Both the position numbers and the translations under genes were made by a program. 64,000 nucleotides of DNA from Photorhabdus laumondii subsp. laumondii (GTDB lineage Bacteria; Pseudomonadota; Gammaproteobacteria; Enterobacterales; Enterobacteriaceae): positions 620,001-684,000 of the forward strand of contig NZ_CP024901.1 in the NCBI RefSeq assembly GCF_003343245.1, read 5' to 3'. Below the pieces are notes generated by a model. That model was not told the DNA's origin and did no database searches. It saw only the letters and a list, made by a program, of their open reading frames with translations. Below, piece by piece: positions 51,961 to 60,935 of this stretch. Positions within the stretch are counted from its first letter, which is position 1; the number at the start of each line of letters is the position of its first letter.

Positions 51961-54774
51961 ATGAGTGACTATAAAAACACCCTGAATCTGCCAGAAACAG
52001 GGTTTCCAATGCGCGGAGATTTAGCAAAGCGCGAACCAAATATGTTAAAACGTTGGTACAAAGATGAGTTGTATCAGGTAATTCGTAAAGCAAAAGCCGG
52101 TAAAAAAACATTTATTCTGCATGACGGCCCTCCTTACGCGAATGGCAGTATTCATATTGGTCACTCAGTCAATAAGATTCTCAAAGATATTATTATTAAA
52201 TCCAAAGGAATGGCGGGATATGATTCGCCGTATATTCCTGGTTGGGATTGCCACGGTTTGCCTATTGAGCTTAAGGTTGAGCAGATTATTGGTAAACCGG
52301 GGGAAAAATTTTCCGCCGCTGAATTTCGTGCCGAGTGCCGCAAATATGCCAAAGAGCAAATTGAAGGTCAGAAGAAAGACTTTATCCGTTTGGGCATATT
52401 AGGTGACTGGGAACGGCCATATTTGACGATGGACTTTAAGACAGAAGCCGACATTATTCGTGCATTGAGCCGTATTATCGCTAATGGTCATTTGTTGAAA
52501 GGTGCCAAGCCTGTTCATTGGTGTACTGATTGTCGTTCATCACTGGCCGAAGCAGAAGTTGAGTATTACGACAAAACTTCGCCATCAATTGACGTGCGTT
52601 TTAATGCGGTTGATGCAGTTGCCGTTTGTGAGAAATTTGGTGTGCAGGCACCAGAACAACCGGTCTCTCTGGTTATCTGGACAACCACGCCGTGGACGTT
52701 GCCGGCTAACCGGGCGATCGCTTTGCATGCTGAATTTAACTATCAATTAGTACAGATTGAGGGTGAATGCCTGATCCTGGCTGCTGATTTGGTAGAAAGT
52801 GTGATGCAGCGTGCAGGTATAACTTCGTGGACAGTGCTAGGGCATTGTGCGGGTTCCGCGTTGGAGCTATTGCGCTTTAAACATCCATTTATGGGTTTTG
52901 ATTCACCGGTAGTACTGGGTGATCACGTGACTTTGGATGCGGGTACCGGTGCTGTGCATACGGCCCCAGGTCACGGCCCGGACGACTTTGTTCTCGGTCA
53001 GAAATATGGTTTGGAAGTTGCAAATCCGGTTGGCCCTAATGGTTGTTATCTACCCGGAACTTATCCTTCTCTGGATGGCATGTTTGTCTTTAAGGCGAAT
53101 GATGTTGTGCTGAATATCCTGAGTGAAAACAATGCATTGTTGCATTTGGAAAAATTACAGCATAGTTATCCCTGCTGCTGGCGTCACAAGACGCCTATCA
53201 TTTTCCGCGCCACGCCGCAGTGGTTTGTCAGCATGGATCAAAATGGTCTGCGTAAACAATCGTTGCAAGAGATCAAAGGGGTTCAGTGGATACCGGGTTG
53301 GGGTCAGGCCCGTATTGAGGCAATGGTTGAAAACCGTCCTGACTGGTGTATTTCACGTCAACGCACTTGGGGCACGCCGATGTCTCTTTTTGTCCATAAA
53401 GAGACGGAAGAGCTTCATCCACGTACTATCGAATTGATGGAAGAAGTTGCAAAACGTGTTGAAGTTGACGGTATTCAGGCGTGGTGGGATCTGGAGCCAG
53501 CCGAACTGTTAGGTGATGATGCGGCTAACTATGTCAAAATTTTTGATACGTTGGATGTTTGGTTCGATTCGGGATCAACTCACGCATCGGTGGTTGATGC
53601 CCGCCCTGAATTCCAGGGTAATGCTGCGGATATCTATCTTGAAGGTTCAGATCAGCACCGTGGCTGGTTTATGTCTTCCCTGATGATCTCAACGGCAATA
53701 AAAGGTAAAGCACCTTATCGTCAGGTGTTAACGCATGGTTTCACTGTCGATGGTCAGGGCCGTAAGATGTCTAAATCTATCGGTAATACCATCAGTCCGC
53801 AGGATGTCATGGATAAATTAGGGGCAGATATTCTGCGTCTATGGGTTGCTTCTACCGATTATACCGGCGAAATTGCGGTATCCGATGAGATCTTGAAACG
53901 CTCTGCTGATGCATATCGTCGTATCCGTAACACGGCGCGTTTCTTGTTGGCAAACCTGAATGGTTTCGATCCTGAACAACATAGCGTTAAACCAGAAGAG
54001 ATGGCGGTGCTGGATCGTTGGGCTGTGGGGTGTGCTCAAGCGGCACAGGCGGACATTGCCAAATGTTACGATAAATATGATTTCCACACTGTTGTTCAAC
54101 GTATGATGCAATTCTGTTCCGTGGAGATGGGATCGTTCTATCTCGATATCATTAAAGACCGTCAATACACTGCTAAGAGCGATAGTTTGGCTCGTCGCAG
54201 TTGTCAGACTGCGCTGTATCATATTGCGGAAGCATTGGTTCGCTGGATGGCACCTATCCTCTCCTTTACTGCTGATGAAGTTTGGAATGAGTTGCCTGGC
54301 AAACGTGCTCAATATGTATTTACCGAAGAGTGGTACGGCGGTTTGTTTGGTCTGGCGGCAGGCGAACTAATGAACGATGCTTTCTGGGCTGATTTGTTGG
54401 CTGTGCGTGGTGAGGTTAACAAAGTGCTGGAGCAGGCACGCGCAGACAAACATATCCGTAGTTCACTGGAAGCCGCGGTGACGCTGTACGCCGATAATGA
54501 ATTGGCGGACAAACTGAATAGCCTCGGAGATGAATTGCGTTTTGTTCTGCTAACATCTCAGGTTGTTGTTGCAGATTATGAGCAGGCTGGTGAAGATGCG
54601 CAACAAAGCGAAATCGGTAGTCTGAAAATTGCTTTCCGCAAGGCGGATGGCGAAAAATGTCCTCGTTGCTGGCATTACGCTAAAGATGTGGGATTGGTGG
54701 CGGAACATGCAGAACTTTGTGGCCGCTGTGTAACTAATGTTGCCGGTAACGGCGAAGAGCGTAAGTTTGCCTGA
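51961..54774 (+). CDS. ileS: Isoleucyl-tRNA synthetase
   Basis: A class I synthetase with editing domain. 937 residues against 938 in E. coli. The HIGH motif is in [14 protein letters not shown] near residue 60, KMSKS is in [10 protein letters not shown] near residue 602, and the C-terminal zinc site is formed by CPRC and CGRC. The stop codon overlaps the lspA start by one base. Confidence 0.98.
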   Translation: MSDYKNTLNLPETGFPMRGDLAKREPNMLKRWYKDELYQVIRKAKAGKKTFILHDGPPYANGSIHIGHSVNKILKDIIIKSKGMAGYDSPYIPGWDCHGLPIELKVEQIIGKPGEKFSAAEFRAECRKYAKEQIEGQKKDFIRLGILGDWERPYLTMDFKTEADIIRALSRIIANGHLLKGAKPVHWCTDCRSSLAEAEVEYYDKTSPSIDVRFNAVDAVAVCEKFGVQAPEQPVSLVIWTTTPWTLPANRAIALHAEFNYQLVQIEGECLILAADLVESVMQRAGITSWTVLGHCAGSALELLRFKHPFMGFDSPVVLGDHVTLDAGTGAVHTAPGHGPDDFVLGQKYGLEVANPVGPNGCYLPGTYPSLDGMFVFKANDVVLNILSENNALLHLEKLQHSYPCCWRHKTPIIFRATPQWFVSMDQNGLRKQSLQEIKGVQWIPGWGQARIEAMVENRPDWCISRQRTWGTPMSLFVHKETEELHPRTIELMEEVAKRVEVDGIQAWWDLEPAELLGDDAANYVKIFDTLDVWFDSGSTHASVVDARPEFQGNAADIYLEGSDQHRGWFMSSLMISTAIKGKAPYRQVLTHGFTVDGQGRKMSKSIGNTISPQDVMDKLGADILRLWVASTDYTGEIAVSDEILKRSADAYRRIRNTARFLLANLNGFDPEQHSVKPEEMAVLDRWAVGCAQAAQADIAKCYDKYDFHTVVQRMMQFCSVEMGSFYLDIIKDRQYTAKSDSLARRSCQTALYHIAEALVRWMAPILSFTADEVWNELPGKRAQYVFTEEWYGGLFGLAAGELMNDAFWADLLAVRGEVNKVLEQARADKHIRSSLEAAVTLYADNELADKLNSLGDELRFVLLTSQVVVADYEQAGEDAQQSEIGSLKIAFRKADGEKCPRCWHYAKDVGLVAEHAELCGRCVTNVAGNGEERKFA

Positions 54775-55277
54775 TGAATAAACCCATTTGCTCCACCGGC
54801 CTTCGCTGGCTTTGGTTAGTTGTTGTGGTATTGATTTTGGATCTGGGGAGTAAGCAGTTAGTGTTGCAACACTTTCATCTGTATGAATCCGTTCCATTGA
54901 TACCTTATTTTAATCTGACTTATGCCCAGAATTTTGGGGCGGCTTTCAGTTTCCTTGCAGAGAAAGATGGTTGGCAGCGTTGGTTCTTTGCATTCATTGC
55001 CGTTGCTATTTCAGTTGTCCTGATGGTGATGATGTATCGTGCCAGCGCAAAGAAGAAACTGAGTAATATCGCTTATGCCCTGATTATTGGTGGAGCACTG
55101 GGTAATCTGTTTGACCGGTTGGTTCATGGCTTTGTCATCGATTTTATTGATTTTTATGTCGGTGATTGGCACTTTCCAACTTTTAATATCGCCGATATGG
55201 CGATATGTATCGGGGCGGGATTGGTTATCATTGATAGCTTTCTAAGCCCGGATGAAAAGACCATCAAAGTGGGATAA
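54774..55277 (+). CDS. lspA: Prolipoprotein signal peptidase (signal peptidase II)
   Basis: An inner-membrane aspartyl protease that removes lipoprotein signal peptides. 167 residues, four helices. The catalytic Asp pair is in [11 protein letters not shown] and [11 protein letters not shown]. It is translationally coupled to ileS through the TGATG overlap. Confidence 0.96.
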   Translation: MNKPICSTGLRWLWLVVVVLILDLGSKQLVLQHFHLYESVPLIPYFNLTYAQNFGAAFSFLAEKDGWQRWFFAFIAVAISVVLMVMMYRASAKKKLSNIAYALIIGGALGNLFDRLVHGFVIDFIDFYVGDWHFPTFNIADMAICIGAGLVIIDSFLSPDEKTIKVG

Positions 55278-55282
55278 GTAAT

Positions 55283-55753
55283 ATGTCAAACCAGGTGCAG
55301 GCGGATAGTGCAGTTTTACTGCACTTCATTTTAAAACTGCAAGATGGCTCTATTGCCGACTCCACTTACACTCAGGGCAAACCTGCATTATTTCGTTTAG
55401 GTGATGGAACCCTTTCTTCACCTTTGGAACAGCAGCTCACTGGGCTAAAAGACGGAGATAAACATACCTTTACTCTGGCGGGTGAGAATGTATTTGGTAA
55501 ACCAAATCCTGATCTGATCCAATATTTTACTCCGCGTGATTTTGCCGCAACGGGTATTCCTGAAATTGGCACTATAATGTTATTTACGGCAATGAATGGC
55601 AGTGAAATGCCGGGCATAGTCAAAGCGGTAACAGAGGAATCTGTGACTGTTGATTTCAATCACCCGTTAGCTGATCAGAACGTCACGTTTGAAATTGAAG
55701 TGGTGGAAATTGATCCACAATTGGAGGAAAACCATGCAGATATTGCTGGCTAA
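55283..55753 (+). CDS. fkpB: FKBP-type peptidyl-prolyl isomerase (SlpA-like)
   Basis: An FKBP/SlyD-type isomerase with an inserted flap, 156 residues (E. coli FkpB has 149). Typical segments are [46 protein letters not shown] and [18 protein letters not shown]. It overlaps ispH by 20 bases. Confidence 0.94.
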
Positions 55754-56687
55754 CCCCCGCGGTTTTTGTGCTGGTGTTGACCGTGCTATCAGTATTGTAG
55801 AACGCGCACTGGAATTATATGGTGCGCCGATCTACGTTCGTCATGAAGTGGTGCATAACCGTTATGTTGTAGATAACCTGCGCAAGCGGGGGGCTATCTT
55901 TATTGAAGAAATTTCAGAAGTACCGGATGATGCGATTCTGATTTTTTCGGCGCACGGTGTTTCACAGGCTATTCGTGCTGAAGCGCGTTCTCGCAATTTG
56001 ACAATGTTGTTCGATGCGACTTGCCCTCTAGTGACTAAAGTCCATATGGAGGTAGCAAGAGCTAGCCGCAAGGGCAAAGAAGCTATTCTGATTGGTCACG
56101 CTGGACATCCCGAAGTTGAAGGTACAATGGGTCAGTACAACAATGCGGAAGGTGGAATGTATCTGGTTGAATCTCCGGCAGATGTATGGAACTTGAAAGT
56201 CAAAGATGAAGACAATTTGTGTTTTATGACTCAAACCACATTATCTGTTGATGATACTTCAGAAGTGATTGATGCACTTAATGCACGATTCCCAAACATC
56301 GTTGGTCCCCGTAAAGATGATATCTGCTATGCGACGACTAACCGCCAGGAAGCGGTACGGGATCTGGCGTCTGACGCCGATGTTGTCTTGGTTGTAGGTT
56401 CGAAGAATTCATCTAACTCTAATCGCCTTGCTGAGTTAGCTCAGCGGGTTGGTAAACCTGCTTACCTGATAGATTCTGCTGAGGATATTAAAGAAGAGTG
56501 GATTACTGGCATCTCTTTGGTTGGCGTAACCGCGGGCGCTTCGGCACCGGATATTTTAGTTCAGCAAGTTATTGAACGCCTGAAATCTCTTGGTGCTGAT
56601 TCCGTCCAAGAATTACATGGTAGAGAAGAAAATATTGTATTTGAAGTGCCAAAAGAGTTACGTGTTGAAGTTAAAGAAATTAGCTAA
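55734..56687 (+). CDS. ispH: 4-hydroxy-3-methylbut-2-enyl diphosphate reductase
   Basis: The last enzyme of the MEP isoprenoid pathway, a [4Fe-4S] protein. 317 residues against 316 in E. coli. The cluster Cys residues are C12 ([12 protein letters not shown]), one in [11 protein letters not shown] and one in [11 protein letters not shown]. The ATG 55734 is preceded by GGAGG and gives [12 protein letters not shown] remnant IS begins one base after the stop. Confidence 0.97.
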
Positions 56688-56869
56688 CCCGAATTCCGTT
56701 TAAGCCGTCACTGGGAAATCTTCTTCTGAGTAGAAAACTTTCAGTGATGGCTTCTTCCATTTGAGGCAGTATGCAATCACCCCATCTAACACGGTCAACA
56801 GAAATCCTTTTATACTTCGGTGACGCGAATGCTCTATCTGAGGAAGGGTTTTTAATTGCCCATTAATCG
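56688..56869 (-). pseudogene. IS982-family remnant: transposase C-terminus and inverted repeat
   Basis: Starts with ACCCGAATTCCG, one base different from the inverted repeat of the complete IS at 28688. On the minus strand it encodes the last 55 transposase residues (INGQLKTLPQIEHSRHRSIK..., ending SEEDFPVTA), closely matching the intact copy. Its upstream part is replaced at 56870 by group II intron sequence. It abuts the ispH stop codon. Confidence 0.88.
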
Positions 56870-56950
56870 GTTGAGCAGACCGTAGGAACTGCTCCCACAG
56901 TCTCTCGCAGAACGGTACGTGAGTCTCTCGACTCATACCGCTCCCATCAA
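56870..56950 (-). mobile_element. 3' end of a group II intron (domains V and VI)
   Basis: On the minus strand 56943-56910 is a 34-nt domain V: a GAGCGGTA / TACCGTTC lower helix, a two-base bulge, and an AGTC / GACT upper helix capped by GAGA. A domain VI-like hairpin follows (GTGGGA ... TCCTAC) and the sequence ends ...GCTCAAC exactly where transposase coding sequence resumes (CGATTAATG). The remainder of the intron, including its reverse transcriptase, is not visible, so this is a fossil. Confidence 0.75.
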
Positions 56951-56991
56951 GTAAATCGTCCAAAGCAAGCCAGATAAAAGGAGCTCCAACT

Positions 56992-57205
56992 ATGTCATCA
57001 CCTACCGTAAAAATCCTGCGTATGCCTGACAGTTGTCAACAAACTAGGTATCGCTCGCTCGACCATTTACGATTGGATCAACCCGAAGTCACTGCGTTAT
57101 GACAATACATTCCCTAAGCAGCGCCAGCTAGGAAAGTAATCCGTCGGTTGGCTCGAATCAGAACTGGATTAGTGGCTTCTCCAACGTGAAACACTAGCCC
57201 CTTGA
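56992..57205 (+). pseudogene. alpA-type prophage regulator, frameshifted
   Basis: ATG 56992 (GGAG upstream) starts MSSPTVKILRMP, then the homologous reading continues in another frame as VVNKLGIARSTIYDWINPKSL, TFPKQRQLGK, an in-frame stop, SVGWLESELDQWLLQRETLAP. This is the AlpA/Xis-like helix-turn-helix family that controls P4-like and other integrative elements. At least one frameshift and one nonsense change make it a pseudogene. It marks the island as formerly mobile. Confidence 0.75.
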
Positions 57206-57300
57206 GTCATTCATCTACAACGTGCCGGAGGTTTTATCTCCGGCAAAAAACATTTATCACTGACCTTTCTTATAATTATCCGAGTTGATACCAGAGCAAA

Positions 57301-58332
57301 TCAAGATTGCTTGTAAGCTTTGAGCAAAGATTCCGGAATAAACGTCAGATTGCCTCTTGCCCTTGAGCAGGCCACATATAGTTTATTGCGTGTCTCCGCA
57401 TTGATATCCCGAAAACTTCCCTTTTTCCAAGCTCTTACATTAGCGGGATTAAGGACTACACATACATCATGATAGTGGTCTACTCCCTTCGATGCTCCCC
57501 AATTTTGGGAGTGGCAGGAATACTTGTGGTGTTCCCTGTAAAACAGCTTCACCGTTTCCGGATCCCGGTAGAGAGCAAGTACAGCTTCCGGGTTATCCTC
57601 GTATCTAATGACACTTTCCCGGCGATCATAAGCTTCGATTTCGATACCAATCTTTTCCGTAATAAAATCGCAAACACTTTTGCTACATCTGCGGCTCTTT
57701 TTGAGACTGTCGGTATCGACGAGCAATTTAGCCTTTTTAAATTTAGCCTCGTAGACCGTGTAATCTTTGTGAAGACTAGCGTTCACATTACCATCTCGGC
57801 TTGTGTCGAATGTGTGTTGGAAAAAATCGCCAACAAAGGAGACATTTAACTCAGCGGCACTTATGGCTAGCAGAAGGTTAAAATCATGCCCAGCAAAGTC
57901 CTGAACCTCATCCACGAAGAAAGCATCAAAATACTTCTCCATACGCGCTATGATCGCACCAACCAGATGAGATTGCTCGATGAATTTGGCAAGACGGTTG
58001 GCGTAAACCTGACGATTGGTTGACACGTAACGCCGGTCGTCAGTCAATGCATACCGTGGGTATGCCAAGGGAAGTTTGAATGTGATACCTATGGTATTCT
58101 TATCCGATCGTAGAAATGGCCGGTAGCAAAAACCGTGTAAAAATTTGAAATACGTGTAGAGAGTAATATTTGCTGGAAAGTAACCGAATCGATTTATAAT
58201 TTTTCCACGCAAATTGCTGTAGTTAGACTCTGTATAAGTAACGATAAGAAAGCGCTTCTCCTCATCAAGGCTGGCAACAAGACGGGATGTCTTACCCGAT
58301 CCGGCAACGGCAAATACTACTCTCTTATCCAT
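57301..58332 (-). CDS. UvrD-like helicase, compact, partner of an OLD nuclease
   Basis: 343 residues, superfamily 1 helicase. Motif I is AVAGSGKTSRL (8-18), motif Ia region IVTYTESNYSNLR, motif II FFVDEVQDFAGHD (about 140), motif III FVGDFFQHTFD, and motif VI LYVACSRARGNL near the end. It is much shorter than UvrD or GajB (about 490 or more), so accessory subdomains are reduced. It overlaps the OLD gene by 16 bases. OLD nucleases next to a UvrD-type helicase define class 2 OLD systems, of which Gabija is the best known. Confidence 0.82.
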   Translation of the reverse strand: MDKRVVFAVAGSGKTSRLVASLDEEKRFLIVTYTESNYSNLRGKIINRFGYFPANITLYTYFKFLHGFCYRPFLRSDKNTIGITFKLPLAYPRYALTDDRRYVSTNRQVYANRLAKFIEQSHLVGAIIARMEKYFDAFFVDEVQDFAGHDFNLLLAISAAELNVSFVGDFFQHTFDTSRDGNVNASLHKDYTVYEAKFKKAKLLVDTDSLKKSRRCSKSVCDFITEKIGIEIEAYDRRESVIRYEDNPEAVLALYRDPETVKLFYREHHKYSCHSQNWGASKGVDHYHDVCVVLNPANVRAWKKGSFRDINAETRNKLYVACSRARGNLTFIPESLLKAYKQS

Positions 58333-59885
58333 GTGATTGCCTGCTGAATGTAATTTGGCGCGACAAGTTCGGTTCCCTTTTGTTCGAGCAATTCGAATGC
58401 AGCTTCCGTCTTGTTTTTTAACATATATTCTTCTACGGTAAGCTTTTTTCGACCTGCTGCGAACTGACCTTCACAAATGGTCGTATTATCTTGGTATATG
58501 CAAACCTCGAAAGTGTACCGAGCATCGTCAGCGTCTGCGAAAATCTGCACAGAATCTGAAATGAGGTCAGCATAGTTAGTAACACAATTGCTTTTGTAGT
58601 CCCCGTCATTGTCACGGATAGCCGCAACCTTGATGCCAAGCAACTTGGCTAGCTCAAGATAACGCTTGAAACTTGTTCCATCGACAGAGATTACATAGAT
58701 ACCATCGGTATCAGTACTTGCACCTCCAGTGCAGTTTTTATAGAGGGCATCCATGAGGATAAACTCAGCATCTCCCTCCACAAGGATAGCCTTCTTACAC
58801 AACGCAAGTTCCAGCACATTGTTGTCGGGAGCCTTCATGAAGAAATTGGCTGTGCTCTGACTGAGATCTTTGAGAGAAGTTGGTTGGGACAAGTTTTCTT
58901 CGCTCAATATTAGTACTTTCTTGAGGTTCAACCGAGTTGCAATCAAACTACTATGAGTAGCGATGAAAAGCTGCTTTTTGACCGAACCCCGGATGCGATC
59001 AATAAGCTTATGCATATGGACATGGCTAAGATGATTCTCCGGCTCTTCGAGAAGGAGGATATCAAGTACGTGTTCGCGATTGCGCAAGGCAAATTCCGTC
59101 TTGATAAAGCATTGGCGACCTTTCCCCTTACTATCGATCGGGATATCGCCTTCAGTAATAATAATATCCGTTTCGACACTCGCTTTTGGGCTTGTCCGAA
59201 CATCGAATTTGTAGATGTCCAATGCATCATTCATCGTTTTGAAAACTACTCTCTTAAACTCAGACTTAGCTTTACGGTACTCAAAACTGTGATGATTACG
59301 CTCTACAACAGACGCATGAGTGGTATACATGGTGCGGGTATACTCACGAGTGGCATACTCGCTATTGATCTGAGAACTATCTATGAGTAAGTGCTGGAGC
59401 GGCTTTTTATATGGAAGGATAGTCTCGTCCGTGAAGGTTAGAAAACGGATGCTATAGTACTCAAAAGGAAAGTTATCGTGCCTCTCAGCTAAAATCGTCT
59501 GAATTTCTTGTGTGTATTTATCAACAGGCTTGCATACCAACTTGATGCCTAAGTGATCTATGCTCTTGCTGTTATTACGGCCATCTAGTTCGTGGTGACC
59601 TTCAATCCCATCTAGGTATACCTCTATCAGCAGCTCAGGTAGTTCGACGATTTTTCTCTCACCTTTCAGGAATTCCGAGATACATTCCATATTGAAAAGG
59701 GTTTCAAGACCGAGCGATTCTACCTTACTTCGACTGGCGTTGAGCGCGATATCAATTGCCTGGAGCACCGAACTTTTGCCAGCTTCATTGCCGCCAACCA
59801 GAATATTTAATTCAGGATCGAATTCTAATTCAAGATTTTTAAATCGTTTGAAGTTTTTCAGAACCAATCTGCGTATTATTGCCAC
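58317..59885 (-). CDS. OLD-family ATPase/TOPRIM endonuclease (class 2, GajA-like)
   Basis: 522 residues. An SMC-like ATPase with Walker A GGNEAGKSS (31-39), Walker B LLLEEPENHLSHVH near residue 305 and the following LFIATHSSLIA, then a TOPRIM domain with Glu in KAILVEGDAEFIL and Asp pair in AAIRDNDGDY. These are the nuclease residues of OLD/GajA proteins. It starts ATG 59885, 54 bases after the DUF4928-like gene, and overlaps the helicase gene. The pair probably senses and cuts invading DNA; the trigger is unknown. Confidence 0.85.
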   Translation of the reverse strand: MAIIRRLVLKNFKRFKNLELEFDPELNILVGGNEAGKSSVLQAIDIALNASRSKVESLGLETLFNMECISEFLKGERKIVELPELLIEVYLDGIEGHHELDGRNNSKSIDHLGIKLVCKPVDKYTQEIQTILAERHDNFPFEYYSIRFLTFTDETILPYKKPLQHLLIDSSQINSEYATREYTRTMYTTHASVVERNHHSFEYRKAKSEFKRVVFKTMNDALDIYKFDVRTSPKASVETDIIITEGDIPIDSKGKGRQCFIKTEFALRNREHVLDILLLEEPENHLSHVHMHKLIDRIRGSVKKQLFIATHSSLIATRLNLKKVLILSEENLSQPTSLKDLSQSTANFFMKAPDNNVLELALCKKAILVEGDAEFILMDALYKNCTGGASTDTDGIYVISVDGTSFKRYLELAKLLGIKVAAIRDNDGDYKSNCVTNYADLISDSVQIFADADDARYTFEVCIYQDNTTICEGQFAAGRKKLTVEEYMLKNKTEAAFELLEQKGTELVAPNYIQQAITWIRE

Positions 59886-59939
59886 CAGATTTCCTTCCTA
59901 TGCGAAATTTTGATTTACCCTAAATAAGAGATATCCCCA

Positions 59940-60935
59940 TCAATCTCTTGAAAGAAGTTTCACAATCCACTTTGGCTCATCGATCATAAGGGATTTATCG
60001 ATCTCAATATTTGAGATACGTTCGTTATATGTACGTATCAAATGAGCAACTCCCTTGCGTATTCTATCACTTTCATAGATAGCAATTTCTTCAATATTAG
60101 TACCAATGAAAATTTCTGCTGCTTGAACGGAGATTTGGTCAGACATGCCAACGTTTTCAGCCATTTGACGAGCAGCCAATACCTTACTTTCCAGCGTCAG
60201 TATTACAGGTCGGTAACCAGCTCTCTTGTTTTCAACGCAGCGAGAAACAAGCTTTTCCATAGGGGCTGTAGTGACATGAAATGCTGTCGTTCCAACTTGA
60301 AAATCACCTTCCCGATCGGTTTGCATATCTGCTGCATTAGCTCGGTCGAGGCCGATCTTAATTTCTGGAAAACGCAATTGTAATTTCGCACCAATTAGAT
60401 GTTGGAGAACAACCCCGGTAGGCTTATCAGAACGTTCAGCCGCTGCATCCAGAATATCAGAAATGATCGATGATACTGGTTTGGTGGTTTCAATATCGAC
60501 CGTAATTCTTTGTTTATCGAAATAATCAATGCGAACACAGTTTGTGAAGAAATCTTCAAGCAACAAAGAGAGATGATTAGTGTTCAACGTAGCTCCAGAA
60601 GAGCGATTGATGCCATTCATAGCGTCGCGAAATGAAACCGCTAAGTGGATCGTTCCTCTCGATGTTCTCCCACCCTCTCGTGTAAATAGGCGGGTCTCGC
60701 CATGCTGTTCAAGAATCTTGGCGATAGTGTTGCCACTCAAACCACGAACCTGGCTCCTACCCTCGCTGTAAAGTCGGCCATCATCGATGGGAAAACCATC
60801 AGCGATCATGCGTGAAACCACAAGCCCCACGTTCATGACATTGGTATTTATGGAGCCATTTTGTGCCCGCTGGCTTTCATACCACGCTTTAGCTGCATTC
60901 AAATACTGCTCAATAAGAGTATCTTTCTCACCCAT
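59940..60935 (-). CDS. DUF4928-like protein, possible type II restriction endonuclease
   Basis: 331 residues, no classical signature visible by eye. The N-terminal third (LSGNTIAKILEQHGETRLF) may bind DNA. A middle region contains TVDIETTKPVSSII and GLDRANAADMQTDREGDFQVGTTAFHVTTAPMEKL; the spacing of D/E and the following FHVTTAP could be a PD-(D/E)xK-like core. It overlaps the cytosine methyltransferase gene by 8 bases, the usual place of a cognate restriction enzyme. The DUF4928 assignment comes from memory of methyltransferase neighbours and needs confirmation. Confidence 0.6.
   Translation of the reverse strand: MGEKDTLIEQYLNAAKAWYESQRAQNGSINTNVMNVGLVVSRMIADGFPIDDGRLYSEGRSQVRGLSGNTIAKILEQHGETRLFTREGGRTSRGTIHLAVSFRDAMNGINRSSGATLNTNHLSLLLEDFFTNCVRIDYFDKQRITVDIETTKPVSSIISDILDAAAERSDKPTGVVLQHLIGAKLQLRFPEIKIGLDRANAADMQTDREGDFQVGTTAFHVTTAPMEKLVSRCVENKRAGYRPVILTLESKVLAARQMAENVGMSDQISVQAAEIFIGTNIEEIAIYESDRIRKGVAHLIRTYNERISNIEIDKSLMIDEPKWIVKLLSRD

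Noticed and set aside
57224..57244. GCCGGAG/CTCCGGC hairpin as terminator of the defence operon
   Set aside because: On the operon strand the T-tract lies before the hairpin instead of after it, so it does not fit an intrinsic terminator in that direction.
57469..57849. 126-codon plus-strand frame opposite the helicase gene, and 58953-59390 opposite the OLD gene
   Set aside because: The minus-strand frames carry clear helicase and OLD motifs; the plus-strand frames have none.
58317..59885. Calling the OLD/helicase pair canonical Gabija
   Set aside because: Motif content agrees, but the helicase is much shorter than GajB and the pair is fused to a restriction-modification operon. I therefore report a class 2 OLD system, Gabija-like.
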